DNA of 64,000 nucleotides from a virus (IMGVR_UViG_3300022752_000026:1-64000), one strand, 5' to 3'. Shown: positions 8,444-15,837, counted from the first letter of the stretch. A program made the numbers and translations. Notes: a model not told the origin generated them from the letters alone.

Positions 8444-8797
8444 ATGAAGCCAAGAGCGTGTTCCCAATGCGGGGACTGGTATAACCCTAAGTTTCAGGGA
8501 ACTGAAAGCCTATGTGGGAAGTGCCATCTCAAAGAAGTCATCAAAGAAAAACAAAACGAGGCGGAGGGGAGTGATTACCAAAAAGTAAAAACTCCCCGTC
8601 CGGCAACCCAAACACAAACAACTCATCAACCTGAACCAAGACTCAGGCGTGGAGAGTCAGAGTTCAGAGGCGAGTGCGCTAAATGTGGATTATGGCTTGA
8701 AGGCTCGGAGGTCTATAACAGAGAACGAGGCTGGATTTACAAATGGGTTCATGTTGATTATGACCGCACACGCAGGGACTACTGCTTAGTAGCATAG
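8444..8797 (+). CDS. Double zinc-finger protein
   Basis: 117 aa, starting 4 bp after the HTH gene stop. N-terminal CSQCG...CGKC and C-terminal CAKCG frame a Pro/Thr/Gln-rich linker. Residues in the linker encoded over an AAAAAGTAAAA repeat read KVK. Likely nucleic-acid or protein binding. Co-transcribed with the HTH gene. Confidence 0.75.
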   Translation: MKPRACSQCGDWYNPKFQGTESLCGKCHLKEVIKEKQNEAEGSDYQKVKTPRPATQTQTTHQPEPRLRRGESEFRGECAKCGLWLEGSEVYNRERGWIYKWVHVDYDRTRRDYCLVA

Positions 8798-8817
8798 TCA
8801 AATAAACGCCAACGAAG

Positions 8818-8843
8818 AAGCCCCTGATTTCTCAGGGGCTTTT
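8818..8843 (+). terminator. Intrinsic terminator of the rightward early block
   Basis: AAGCCCCTGA-TTTC-TCAGGGGCTT followed by TT. It marks the convergent boundary with the leftward block. Confidence 0.9.
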
Positions 8844-8918
8844 CGCTGTTCTAAGTTGTTGTCCTTCCTAAACCTAACAACTCGTGTGTCAAGTTTAGTT
8901 CACAACGAGTGCGACTAT

Positions 8919-9389
8919 TTAGTCAGTTACCTTTACTGAAGTTCCTGCGAAGAGACGCTTGATTAGTTCCGCGTCATCAACCCGCACAGAAGTTTCATCG
9001 CAAGGGCAGAATTCTGCGAGCGCCCTGCGTGTTCCATGACTCAACCAACCCGGCTGGTCTTCATAACCACCATCAAACCCAAGTTGATAAAGTCTTTCTT
9101 GTACCAAATAAACAGAACGAGAGTTTCGTGAAATTGCCTCAAACTTCAGACTAGACAACAAAACAACTTCGTCATCTGCAAAAGTATCTGGCGCTGCCGC
9201 TGCAAACTTTTTACTTTTTGCTGGCTTTTCTTCCGGCACAACAACCGGCACATCTGCAACAACTTCTGGAGTTGTGAAGATTGCTGGTTCTGGTTCTGGC
9301 TCAACTACGATTGACTCCACCGCAACAGGCTCAATTACTGGTTCGTAATAAGGCTGTGGGTCTGGAGTTACGACATCATCATTGTTCAT
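8919..9389 (-). CDS. Peptidoglycan-binding-like protein with acidic N-terminus
   Basis: 156 aa. The ATG at 9389 has GAAGG upstream and overlaps the stop of the upstream lysozyme-like gene. Residues ~10-75 are Pro/Glu/Val-rich and extended. The C-terminal ~70 residues (VQERLYQLGFDGGYEDQPGW) resemble a peptidoglycan-binding type-1 domain. Paired with the exported lysozyme-like protein, so it probably takes part in cell-wall degradation. Confidence 0.65.
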   Translation of the reverse strand: MNNDDVVTPDPQPYYEPVIEPVAVESIVVEPEPEPAIFTTPEVVADVPVVVPEEKPAKSKKFAAAAPDTFADDEVVLLSSLKFEAISRNSRSVYLVQERLYQLGFDGGYEDQPGWLSHGTRRALAEFCPCDETSVRVDDAELIKRLFAGTSVKVTD

Positions 9390-9994
9390 TGTGAAAATCC
9401 TTCTGGGAAGAGTTGATACCAATGCTGAAATCTTACCTCATCACGATTAGTGTAAGGGGCTGAAATCTTCCAAGAAGTCCAATCCTCCCCACCATTACTC
9501 ATGTGATACGCAATCTCAGCGTTGATTACTGGGTCAAACAAATCTTTGTTTGAGTCTAGGTCATACTTGTCTCGGCGCACTACACCAAGACCACCAATCA
9601 TGTTGATTTGGAAGATGCCATAGGAAGAGTCGCCTGTCCGTGTGTTGCCATTGAAAGCAAGGGGGCGACCATTGGATTCTTTCTTCACGACAGCCCACGC
9701 AGTTCTGAGAGCCTTGCCCTCAAAGCCAACCGCAGAGAGCAGTTGTGCGAGTTCTACATCGGAGAACGGGGTTTTCTTTACTGAGAACTTCTTTAGTTGA
9801 AGTTCGGCTAGTTTTGCTTTTTGTGCTTCTATTTCTGCCTCTACAGCCTTTTGAGTTATAGCCTCTTTAGCCTGAAGTTTGGCAACATTTTCTATTCCTG
9901 AAGTTTGGGCAAAAGCCGAGACGACAGACAGAAAAGTTACTGACAATGCCACCGCAGTTATTTTTTCAATGGCTTTGTTAGTAGGTTTTAGCAT
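9386..9994 (-). CDS. Exported lysozyme-like transglycosylase
   Basis: 202 aa. An N-terminal signal peptide is visible (basic start, hydrophobic ~12-28, AFAQ). A short helical linker follows, then a lysozyme-like domain from ~75. That domain has KKESNGRP with the probable catalytic Glu and the SSYGIFQINM signature of goose-type or SLT folds. AAAGGAAAA precedes the ATG. It sits in the early-type region, away from the CHAP lysis cassette, which suggests a role other than timed lysis. Confidence 0.8.
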   Translation of the reverse strand: MLKPTNKAIEKITAVALSVTFLSVVSAFAQTSGIENVAKLQAKEAITQKAVEAEIEAQKAKLAELQLKKFSVKKTPFSDVELAQLLSAVGFEGKALRTAWAVVKKESNGRPLAFNGNTRTGDSSYGIFQINMIGGLGVVRRDKYDLDSNKDLFDPVINAEIAYHMSNGGEDWTSWKISAPYTNRDEVRFQHWYQLFPEGFSQ

Positions 9995-10175
9995 TGATTT
10001 TCCTTTGTTAGGGGACAGGGACAGGTGCTGTGGGAGCCACCTTTATCGGCGTCAAATACCCGCCTTATTCCCCCCGCTGTGGGGAGATGGTTGTGTTACA
10101 ACCTTTCTTTCTAATGCTTCCTTATGTCTAGGTCGCTATGTCTTACTGGATTACCTTAGCACAGAAAAGTCAGAC

Positions 10176-10208
10176 AAGTGGCGATTTCGGGGGTGAAAGT
10201 CGCCACTT
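10176..10208 (-). terminator. Hairpin downstream of the DUF6011-like gene
   Basis: AAGTGGCGA and TCGCCACTT arms around a 15-nt loop. The T tract on the minus strand is weak. Confidence 0.5.
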
Positions 10209-10223
10209 TGTCTAACCCGCGTC

Positions 10224-10685
10224 TTACTTCCCGAAAGCCTGTCGGCAGACCGGACCAAGACCTAACTCACGACTTGTTTCGTCTGTGAGTTCAGCACCAC
10301 ACTTGGCACAGCAAGAGTAGTGAACAGCGAACAACTTGGCATACTTGTATGGGTCGCCAAGCAAAACACGCACAAAAGCGAGCGTATCTTCGGGTGCTGG
10401 CTTGATACGAGAGAAGCCTCCGTATGCGCCAAGCAGACGGCGAAGGTATGTGGTCTTCTTGAACTCACGAATTTCAACGAAGACAAGGTCATTATCAACA
10501 GGTTGAACCATGTAATCACCCATAAGTTCATTTGTTGGTATGGCGTATTTAGATTTAGGAAGTTTAGAAAGTGCCTCATAAAGTTCCTTCCAATTGAACT
10601 TTAGGGCTGGATTTGCGACAGGCGCAACAACCGCAGGTGCGGGAGCAGGGTTCTCACCAAAGAGAACCAATTGTTGTGTGGTCAT
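10224..10685 (-). CDS. DUF6011-like zinc-binding protein
   Basis: 153 aa. The ATG at 10685 has GAAAGGGGG 7 nt upstream. The N-terminus has a Pro/Ala/Val-rich stretch. The C-terminus is CAKCGAELTDETSRELGLGP followed by VC, the recurrent zinc module of actinophage proteins. The middle is mixed alpha/beta. Function of the family is unknown; such tails often accompany DNA-binding proteins. Confidence 0.75.
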   Translation of the reverse strand: MTTQQLVLFGENPAPAPAVVAPVANPALKFNWKELYEALSKLPKSKYAIPTNELMGDYMVQPVDNDLVFVEIREFKKTTYLRRLLGAYGGFSRIKPAPEDTLAFVRVLLGDPYKYAKLFAVHYSCCAKCGAELTDETSRELGLGPVCRQAFGK

Positions 10686-10709
10686 TGTGTGACCCCCTTT
10701 CAAGACAGA

Positions 10710-10738
10710 ACAATACTACAATCCAAAATAAAAGTCAA
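10710..10738 (-). promoter_or_regulatory. Promoter TTGACT-N17-TATTGT
   Basis: Leftward, 25 bp before the start at 10685. Confidence 0.75.
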
Positions 10739-10754
10739 GACGACACGCAGTAAG

Positions 10755-10789
10755 AAGCCCCCCACAAGAGGAAGGTATGTGGAGGGCTT
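10755..10789 (-). terminator. Hairpin AAGCCCTCCAC...GTGGGGGGCTT
   Basis: Ends the leftward operon whose last gene stops at 10805. The T run is short. Confidence 0.6.
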
Positions 10790-10804
10790 TGCCTTGAACT
10801 TTGT

Positions 10805-10957
10805 CTAGCGTTCCCTGCTTGCGAGCGTCGCGCTCGTCAAAGCCGAGAATCCTAGGGCGATAGTCCAAGGAACTGAATTCTGCCATGCCGCGAGAAAAGA
10901 CGCAAGTCCGAAGACTAACGCTCCTACCGCAGTCCAAACTACATTGAGGTTATTCAT
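10805..10957 (-). CDS. Small membrane protein
   Basis: 50 aa. The ATG at 10957 overlaps the upstream TGA. Two hydrophobic segments (VVWTAVGALVFGLASFLAA and IALGFSALTSATLA) span most of the length. Last gene of a leftward operon. Confidence 0.7.
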   Translation of the reverse strand: MNNLNVVWTAVGALVFGLASFLAAWQNSVPWTIALGFSALTSATLASRER

Positions 10958-11160
10958 TGAGTCGTCTTCTTCCTTTTGGGGCTTGTGCGTCCTTTGACGC
11001 GGGCTGATGGGTCTCGCAGAGGTGTTCCGCGACTTTTGATTGCCTTGCGAGCGCAACGATACGAAACCTTTAGTTCGCTTGCCACACTCTCAATAGACAA
11101 CCCCTCCGCATAAAGGCGGGAGGCGTCATCAGCAATTCTTTTACTTTTTGTTGAACTCAC
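10954..11160 (-). CDS. Small HTH protein
   Basis: 68 aa. The GTG at 11160 has GAGGAG 8 nt upstream. Residues ~14-45 (LYAEGLSIESVASELKVSYR) form a clear HTH; the C-terminus is basic and disordered. An AAAAAGTAAAA repeat overlaps codons 3-7. A candidate transcription regulator. Confidence 0.75.
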   Translation of the reverse strand: MSSTKSKRIADDASRLYAEGLSIESVASELKVSYRCARKAIKSRGTPLRDPSARVKGRTSPKRKKTTQ

Positions 11161-11165
11161 GACTT

Positions 11166-11639
11166 TTACTCCTCGTCATAAGGTCTTTGTTTTGCTCCCA
11201 TGATTACTTCAGGGTCTAAACCTTTTGACCGCAACCACTCCTTGTTCTCAGGGTCTTGGGGGTCATTGACTACATGACGACCCTCGTTCCATGTGAAGAA
11301 AGATGTCGTGCCCTCAGGAAGAACCCAGAGGTGATACTGATTTGAGGTATCAACAAGTTGGCTTTCGGGTGGGAAGATTTCTACTGCCTCTCGTTCCGCG
11401 CCCGCGAGTTCGTTCTTGATACGCTGGAAGTGTCTCCAGTCTCTAATCGCCTTTCGTTCGTTGTGGCGAATAGAAAGATGGATACCACTCTTGTCCCCTA
11501 GTTCGGGTTCAAGTATGTGCTTGATGACTGTATAGAACTTGTTTTTCCAGATAGTTTGATTAGGGTCAAGTGTTACCTCGTGCCCATTTACAACCGCAGT
11601 TGCTTCTACAAACTTATCCCATGTTGGCTTGTTCGTCAT
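11166..11639 (-). CDS. DUF7694-like conserved protein
   Basis: 157 aa. The ATG at 11639 overlaps the upstream TGA. The central block contains HLSIRHNERKAIRDW, QRIKNELAG and NQYHLWVLP, the diagnostic signature of a domain found in phages and plasmids with unknown function. Confidence 0.8.
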   Translation of the reverse strand: MTNKPTWDKFVEATAVVNGHEVTLDPNQTIWKNKFYTVIKHILEPELGDKSGIHLSIRHNERKAIRDWRHFQRIKNELAGAEREAVEIFPPESQLVDTSNQYHLWVLPEGTTSFFTWNEGRHVVNDPQDPENKEWLRSKGLDPEVIMGAKQRPYDEE

Positions 11640-11815
11640 ACTTTTGGATTGTCCTTTATCTTTTTCACAATGCGATACACCGCATAAGCCACAACACCTG
11701 CGATTAGTGCTGGTGTATAGACGGATACATTGAAGAAGTTAGATGAAACCTCAATCCACTCAAACTGGCACTTGAAGTCGCAATTTGCCTCCGCAATAAC
11801 TTGTGTAGTTTCCAT
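11636..11815 (-). CDS. Small membrane protein
   Basis: 59 aa. The ATG at 11815 overlaps the upstream TAA (TAATG). The N-terminal half is polar with two Cys; one transmembrane helix (TPALIAGVVAYAVY) is followed by a Lys-rich tail, the pattern of a phage inner-membrane microprotein. Confidence 0.7.
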   Translation of the reverse strand: METTQVIAEANCDFKCQFEWIEVSSNFFNVSVYTPALIAGVVAYAVYRIVKKIKDNPKV

Positions 11816-12201
11816 TAGTTCACCTCCTCTGCTATTTGGTTATACATCTCTGTGGCAGAAACATTTGACGGGAATTCAATAAGACTCATACCTTCTCCGG
11901 CAACTAAGAAAAGTGCCGACTCAACCGCATCATAGAGTTCTCTTTTTGCTTCAGGGTCTAATTCGTTGGAAACACTATCATCATCAAGACCTAAACTGTA
12001 GAACTCGTTGGTAAGTGCTTCTCTTAGTTGGAATTGCTTTTCTGGGCTATCTGTTTCTTGCGCCCAACTAAGAGTTAGACCGCAGGAAGCGAGCGCATCT
12101 AAAACTAAAAAGGTAGATACTGGCTCCTTCAACTCGTTAGATAACGAGTCAGTAAACTCTTCAACTAAATCCGCATAGACATTTGTCTCTCTGTCTGTCA
12201 T
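11815..12201 (-). CDS. Acidic hypothetical protein
   Basis: 128 aa, ATG at 12201 overlapping the upstream TGA. Strongly acidic and helical. Not recognised. Sits between two membrane microproteins in a leftward operon. Confidence 0.7.
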   Translation of the reverse strand: MTDRETNVYADLVEEFTDSLSNELKEPVSTFLVLDALASCGLTLSWAQETDSPEKQFQLREALTNEFYSLGLDDDSVSNELDPEAKRELYDAVESALFLVAGEGMSLIEFPSNVSATEMYNQIAEEVN

Positions 12202-12368
12202 TTTCTTTCTCCAACTACTTTTTCCCATTCCAACTCAACCAACTCTTGGCGTAGTTGTTTGTTCTCCCGCATCAACTTCCCGTAGGCGTTGATGGAAACT
12301 ACCATCACGAAGCATGAACCTGCGAGCGCGATAATGATTGCGAATAATGTTCCTGTGTCTAAAACCAT
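12198..12368 (-). CDS. Membrane protein with coiled coil
   Basis: 56 aa. The ATG at 12368 is part of an AAAAAGTAAAAATG repeat, whose TAA is also the stop codon of the preceding gene; AGGAGGG lies upstream. One N-terminal transmembrane helix (~8-26) is followed by a charged coiled-coil-like segment (RENKQLRQELVELE). The architecture is similar to spanin-like or Rz-type helpers, but no evidence beyond shape. Confidence 0.7.
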   Translation of the reverse strand: MVLDTGTLFAIIIALAGSCFVMVVSINAYGKLMRENKQLRQELVELEWEKVVGERK

Positions 12369-12370
12369 TT

Positions 12371-12556
12371 TTACTTTTTCCCTCCTAGTGATGGAAGCGG
12401 AAGATTTCTAACATACTCCCTCCGCGCTTCTCTTGTTGGCAAAGCGTCTCGTTCTGCTAACTGCTCCTGCGTCATGTATGTGAACTTCAATAAGAAATCC
12501 GCAAAGTCGTTATCTGAAATGACCGCAAGGTCTTGTCCAAACTTTCCTTTGTTCAT
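12371..12556 (-). CDS. Small hypothetical protein
   Basis: 61 aa. The ATG at 12556 overlaps the upstream TAA, with GAGAGGGG nearby. Helical and charged. Ends Gly-Gly-Lys-Lys-stop, where Lys-Lys-stop is encoded by the AAAAAGTAA part of a dispersed repeat. Confidence 0.65.
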   Translation of the reverse strand: MNKGKFGQDLAVISDNDFADFLLKFTYMTQEQLAERDALPTREARREYVRNLPLPSLGGKK

Positions 12557-12747
12557 TACTTCCCCTCTCCAAAATAACAAGTAATCATGTCTCCCCAGCA
12601 ATAACCCTCTTCGCCACCGACCCACCATAGGTTTCCTGAAACCTGAAGCAAGCCCCACACAAGCGCACCTGCGAGCGCGAGAGCGATAACAAACGCAACT
12701 CGTCTGCGTTGTATGTATTTCTTTTCCATCTTCATTACTATTGCCAT
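12556..12747 (-). CDS. Small membrane protein
   Basis: 63 aa. The ATG at 12747 has GAAAGGG 8 nt upstream. Basic N-terminus, one transmembrane helix (VAFVIALALAGALVWGLLQV), then a Trp/Gly/Cys-rich extracellular-looking tail. Confidence 0.65.
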   Translation of the reverse strand: MAIVMKMEKKYIQRRRVAFVIALALAGALVWGLLQVSGNLWWVGGEEGYCWGDMITCYFGEGK

Positions 12748-12794
12748 CTTCTTAGCCCTTTCTCTAAGTTTGACTCCTTTGAGCCAATAAGATA

Positions 12795-12823
12795 ATAATA
12801 CCAACTTCCCTGACTTTTTTCAA
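12795..12823 (-). promoter_or_regulatory. Promoter TTGAAA-N17-TATTAT
   Basis: Leftward, 48 bp before the start at 12747. Confidence 0.65.
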
Positions 12824-12824
12824 C

Positions 12825-13031
12825 TTACCTGACTTTCGGCGTGTCGCCCGCAGAAAGATAGATGGGGGTGCTTTTTACTTTTTGGTTAGCACTTTCTTCC
12901 TCCACGCAACCCCACTCCACATAAGCGCACTTGTCCCAATAACAACGGGTAGCAAAGCACATCTCATCACCGCAGGGGCAATCTATCCACTTAGCGTCCG
13001 CATCACACTTGGAGCAAGTGGTCGCTTCCAT
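12825..13031 (-). CDS. Cys-rich zinc-binding-like protein
   Basis: 68 aa. The ATG at 13031 shares bases with the TAA of the phosphatase gene. Seven Cys in CSKC, CPCG, CFATRC and two singles suggest two metal sites. An internal AAAAAGTAAAA repeat encodes QKVKS. Confidence 0.7.
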   Translation of the reverse strand: MEATTCSKCDADAKWIDCPCGDEMCFATRCYWDKCAYVEWGCVEEESANQKVKSTPIYLSAGDTPKVR

Positions 13032-13567
13032 TACTCGCCCTTAGCGGGTAGGGATAGCAACCACTTCTCAAAGGTTGAGTTGAACAAAGCGTAGTCGCTT
13101 CGCTTGTCTCGGATTAGGCAGATTGCTTCTTCCGCAGAGTAGCCCTCTTTCATAAGAACCAATGCCATGATTAGCCCTGAACGATTGAGACCTGCTTGGC
13201 AACGAATAAGAACTTTCTTACCCGACTTCCAATCTTCGTGAGCAATCCGCACAATTTGGAATAACTCCTTGAAGTCAATCCCACTCATGTTCGGGCTATC
13301 GTAAAACGGATAGCGTATTTCTTTTACTAGCCAATCCGCAGGGTTTGCGTATTGGTAGGCAGTAATTACTGTATCAAAGTCTTCTTTAGTAATCTGCGCT
13401 CCCTCACGCTTGCTCTCCCAAATTGTGTCGTCATCATCTGTTCCACCTTGAAAAAGGTTTGGTAAGACTTCACTCCACAATTCATTAGGGTAGTCAATCG
13501 CTTCGTATTGAGGCGCGATACCTAAGTCGTCAATGTCGTCTATCTCTGTCCATGTTGTCTTCGTCAT
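13031..13567 (-). CDS. Dual-specificity protein phosphatase-like
   Basis: 178 aa. The ATG at 13567 follows GGAGG by 6 nt. The active-site loop IRCQAGLNRSG gives the CX5R signature of Cys phosphatases. An upstream conserved Asp-containing region (near residues 90-100) could supply the general acid. It would remove phosphate from Tyr or Ser/Thr residues, or from other phosphoesters. Phages rarely carry this family; host signalling interference is inferred. Confidence 0.8.
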   Translation of the reverse strand: MTKTTWTEIDDIDDLGIAPQYEAIDYPNELWSEVLPNLFQGGTDDDDTIWESKREGAQITKEDFDTVITAYQYANPADWLVKEIRYPFYDSPNMSGIDFKELFQIVRIAHEDWKSGKKVLIRCQAGLNRSGLIMALVLMKEGYSAEEAICLIRDKRSDYALFNSTFEKWLLSLPAKGE

Positions 13568-13585
13568 TTTTTCCTCCATTTCCTT

Positions 13586-13614
13586 ATTTTATCATTTTGT
13601 TTTTGTTTTGGCAA
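13586..13614 (-). promoter_or_regulatory. Promoter TTGCCA-N17-TAAAAT
   Basis: Lies inside the 3' end of the small gene at 13592 and serves the phosphatase gene. Confidence 0.6.
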
Positions 13615-13753
13615 ATCCTAATACCGCATTAGCAATAGCGTTCCAGAAATCTGCTTCTCTCTGATACTGCGCCCTTGACTTGTAAGTAGCCTTAGGCTTA
13701 CGGCGCATACGCTTGTATGTTCCGACTATTGCGCTATCTGGTAAATACTTCAT
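13592..13753 (-). CDS. ADFWN-family basic microprotein (copy 2)
   Basis: 53 aa, too short for most gene callers. About half its residues match the rightward gene at 7575: LPDSA, VGTYKR, RRKPK and EADFWNAI. The ATG lies 6 nt after the -10 box, so the transcript is probably leaderless. The C-terminal codons overlap the next promoter. Confidence 0.8.
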   Translation of the reverse strand: MKYLPDSAIVGTYKRMRRKPKATYKSRAQYQREADFWNAIANAVLGFAKTKTK

Positions 13754-13759
13754 AACTGA

Positions 13760-13788
13760 AGTATAGCACTTTCTTTTAGAAAAGTCAA
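13760..13788 (-). promoter_or_regulatory. Promoter TTGACT-N17-TATACT, leaderless
   Basis: Only 6 nt separate the -10 box from the ATG at 13753. Confidence 0.8.
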
Positions 13789-13789
13789 A

Positions 13790-13999
13790 TCAAGCCTTAG
13801 GCTTGCGTGGCTTGCGTTTCTTGGGCTGACGCTTGGCATACTCTTTTTGGGCATACCAACCCGCACCAAAGAACAACAAGAAACTTAGAGCGTTGGCTGA
13901 AATAAGCGCAGTAATAACTATGACCGCAAGCGCGACCCATAGCAACTTCTTATAGATAGCCCACTCTTTAGGGTATGGCTTGAATACATACTTGAACAT
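13790..13999 (-). CDS. Membrane protein with basic tail
   Basis: 69 aa. ATG after GAAAGGGGAAATT. One or two transmembrane helices (LLWVALAVIVITALISA, LSFLLFFGAGW), then a Lys/Arg/Pro-rich cytoplasmic tail. Confidence 0.7.
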   Translation of the reverse strand: MFKYVFKPYPKEWAIYKKLLWVALAVIVITALISANALSFLLFFGAGWYAQKEYAKRQPKKRKPRKPKA

Positions 14000-14020
14000 A
14001 ATTTCCCCTTTCTTGACCTA

Positions 14021-14049
14021 AGGATAACATCTATCCGCATAAAAGTCAA
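14021..14049 (-). promoter_or_regulatory. Promoter TTGACT-N17-TATCCT
   Basis: Leftward, before the gene starting at 13999. Confidence 0.75.
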
Positions 14050-14203
14050 ATTATAAAAAAGAGACATAACTCACAGAAAAAATGTCCGATTTGTCTTTAC
14101 ATGTTTTGAGCCAAGGTTTTTGGCATCTACGAACAAATTAAGTTGTTCTTACCTGGAACCAGGCATTTGGTGATTTTTACTTTTTGCCTATGCGCTTTCC
14201 GGC

Positions 14204-14232
14204 AAAAAGAAAACCCCCGCTTACGCGAGGGC
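14204..14232 (-). terminator. Intrinsic terminator
   Basis: GCCCTCGC-GTAA-GCGGGGGT stem then TTTTCTTTTT on the minus strand, downstream of the gene ending at 14247. A GAACAA...TTGTTC dyad (near 14130-14148) and an AAAAAGTAAAA copy (14173) lie beyond it. Confidence 0.85.
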
Positions 14233-14246
14233 TTCCTAAAATCTAT

Positions 14247-14459
14247 TTAGTTTTTTACGAGAACCGCAGGGTCAAACCCTTTAGCGCACTCTCGCCCTAC
14301 TGCCCATAAACCTTGGGACTCCTGTGAGTCGCTGGCTGGGTGGAGTATGAACCCCGCATTAGATAGGTGGACGAACCATGGGTTCTTACCTACTGTGCGT
14401 CCGCATTGGCAACACGCATTATCGTTGAGACCATTTACCGCATCTCCGAAACTTAGCAT
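14247..14459 (-). CDS. Small CxxCGR zinc-ribbon protein
   Basis: 70 aa. GAAAGGGGG precedes the ATG. CCQCGRTVGKNPW and a later Cys resemble short actinobacterial zinc-ribbon proteins. Single-gene unit with promoter and terminator. Confidence 0.7.
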   Translation of the reverse strand: MLSFGDAVNGLNDNACCQCGRTVGKNPWFVHLSNAGFILHPASDSQESQGLWAVGRECAKGFDPAVLVKN

Positions 14460-14489
14460 TTATAACACCCCCTTTCTGCTAATACCCTA

Positions 14490-14518
14490 AGTATAACATA
14501 GCAGGGTTGAAAAGTCAA
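14490..14518 (-). promoter_or_regulatory. Promoter TTGACT-N17-TATACT
   Basis: Leftward, for the gene starting at 14459. Confidence 0.8.
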
Positions 14519-14519
14519 A

Positions 14520-14675
14520 TCATGGCGTGTCGCATTGGAAGCAAACGGGTTCTCCATTTACTTCGTTCATACAACCACTATCAAAGTTCTCCTCGCACTT
14601 TACGCAGTAGCAAGGGTCGTCCTCTACCACATGAGTATTCAAGCAAGACTTACAAAACTTCGCAGTCGTGTCCAT
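14520..14675 (-). CDS. Zinc-ribbon microprotein (third of three overlapping)
   Basis: 51 aa. GAGGAG lies 7 nt before the ATG at 14675. Three CxxC pairs (CKSC, CVKC, CFQC) plus single Cys imply zinc binding. Its start lies inside the upstream gene in another frame (26-bp overlap). Confidence 0.7.
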   Translation of the reverse strand: MDTTAKFCKSCLNTHVVEDDPCYCVKCEENFDSGCMNEVNGEPVCFQCDTP

Positions 14676-14760
14676 ACGCCCACTCCTCTGCGTCTATCTC
14701 ATTGAGTAGGTTGAATACTCGTCCGCACTCAACACACTTGGCTTTAGTTGTTATTTCCAT
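14650..14760 (-). CDS. Zinc-knuckle microprotein (second of three)
   Basis: 36 aa. One CVECG pair and a terminal Cys. Start overlaps the end of the gene at 14751 by 10 bp; end overlaps the next by 26 bp. Very short, so confidence is modest, but the CxxCGR motif and phased overlaps support it. Confidence 0.55.
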   Translation of the reverse strand: MEITTKAKCVECGRVFNLLNEIDAEEWAYGHDCEVL

Positions 14761-14891
14761 GGTGAGTGAACCACCTCGTTGTCGTATCCGCACTTTACGC
14801 AAGTGAACCAATAAGTTGAACCATCATCTTGAAAATCTTCGTTCTCTGCCTCGCACTCATCTGCCTCACATAGAACCACATACTTAGCCAT
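14751..14891 (-). CDS. Zinc-binding acidic microprotein (first of three)
   Basis: 46 aa. GAAAGGGGAAAGAC precedes the ATG. Acidic N-terminal half with two Cys and a CVKCGYDNE motif. First gene of a three-gene cluster of overlapping zinc microproteins. Confidence 0.65.
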   Translation of the reverse strand: MAKYVVLCEADECEAENEDFQDDGSTYWFTCVKCGYDNEVVHSPWK

Positions 14892-14922
14892 GTCTTTCCC
14901 CTTTCGTTGGCTTGTTGGTGTA

Positions 14923-14951
14923 ATTATAACAAACGCTTTTTAGAAATGCAA
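14923..14951 (-). promoter_or_regulatory. Promoter TTGCAT-N17-TATAAT
   Basis: Perfect -10 box; drives the three-gene zinc microprotein cluster. Confidence 0.8.
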
Positions 14952-15064
14952 GTCGTGTCGCAAAGTTGTTTTTATGTCCAGCACCGCCGCCGCAGCAAGC
15001 GAGCGCGAAGATGCAGGTTTTTACTTTTTGCTAATGCAGTGGGTCCGGCAAACTTCCGAACAAC

Positions 15065-15092
15065 AAAAAAGACGCGGGGGTTAGTCCGCGCC
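15065..15092 (-). terminator. Intrinsic terminator
   Basis: GGCGCGG...CCGCGTC stem followed by six T on the minus strand, downstream of the gene ending at 15112. Confidence 0.8.
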
Positions 15093-15111
15093 TTTCTTGT
15101 GGGAAATCTAT

Positions 15112-15480
15112 TTAGTTGTATAGCGCACCGAATAGGTAGGCAGTTGGAATTACTTGTGAGTTATACGCCAACCACTTCTCTACCTGCTCGTCAGTCAGTC
15201 CTAGCGTGTAGCCCTCTTCATCGCTTCCGCCAGTAATGATTACATTGCCGAGAATAGGATTACCTGCTTTCCATGTCTCCGCATAGATAGCCGACCCGTG
15301 TAGGTTTAGTGGCAAGCCCTCTGCTATGCCATTTTCATTTACCCACATGTCTGTGTTCTCGTCAATTCCAACGCACTCTATCATTCCGCCAACCGCGTCA
15401 GATAAAGTCTTGTAAGAAGTTTCGTTAGTAAATTCAACAACGGACTTCTCACCACTTGTTGTGATTATGACTGCTTTCAT
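15112..15480 (-). CDS. DUF3846-like protein
   Basis: 122 aa. The ATG at 15480 has GAAAGGGGGG upstream. The sequence has the DUF3846 pattern: an N-terminal strand pair, IECVGI, a WVNENG...GLPLN segment and ILGNVIITGG. The family is widespread in phages and plasmids; function unknown. Confidence 0.8.
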   Translation of the reverse strand: MKAVIITTSGEKSVVEFTNETSYKTLSDAVGGMIECVGIDENTDMWVNENGIAEGLPLNLHGSAIYAETWKAGNPILGNVIITGGSDEEGYTLGLTDEQVEKWLAYNSQVIPTAYLFGALYN

Positions 15481-15503
15481 AGTGTCCCCCCTTTCTTTCT
15501 CTA

Positions 15504-15532
15504 AGTATAACACCGCAGTAAATAAAAGTCAA
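15504..15532 (-). promoter_or_regulatory. Promoter TTGACT-N17-TATACT
   Basis: Leftward, 23 bp before the start at 15480. Confidence 0.8.
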
Positions 15533-15540
15533 GTATCTAT

Positions 15541-15580
15541 AAAAAGAAAACTCCCCCGCGCCAAACCAAACGCGAGGGAG
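15541..15580 (-). terminator. Strong intrinsic terminator
   Basis: CTCCCTCGCG and CGCGGGGGAG arms, then TTTTCTTTTT, on the minus strand. Confidence 0.9.
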
Positions 15581-15597
15581 TCTCCCACCCGACCCGA

Positions 15598-15837
15598 TTA
15601 GGCTACGAGCACCACTTCGTAGCCTCTTGTAAGTTTAGAACTCACCTTGTCGTTAGCGTATGACTTGGCGAGGAATGGATAAGCAAAAGTCTTGACTTGC
15701 TTTGCTTGTGGAGCGACTTCTTCAGCCTTTCCCCACATTGTAATAACCTTGTTATCTTCAACGATAACCTGATAAATCTTCTTGAGACCGGCATTTCCGC
15801 GTTCTCCGTCAGACTTCTTGACGAGTATCCACTTCAT
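15598..15837 (-). CDS. WGR-like domain protein
   Basis: 79 aa. GAAAGGGGAAAACA precedes the ATG. The order YQVIVEDNKVITMWGKAEE, then FAYPFLAKSYA and KLTRGYEV resembles a WGR domain, which in other proteins binds nucleic acid. Single-gene unit. Confidence 0.65.
   Translation of the reverse strand: MKWILVKKSDGERGNAGLKKIYQVIVEDNKVITMWGKAEEVAPQAKQVKTFAYPFLAKSYANDKVSSKLTRGYEVVLVA

Noticed and set aside
10716-10937. Minus-strand frame opposite the terminator region
   Set aside because: Contains the terminator hairpin and overlaps the membrane gene in another frame; no ribosome site.
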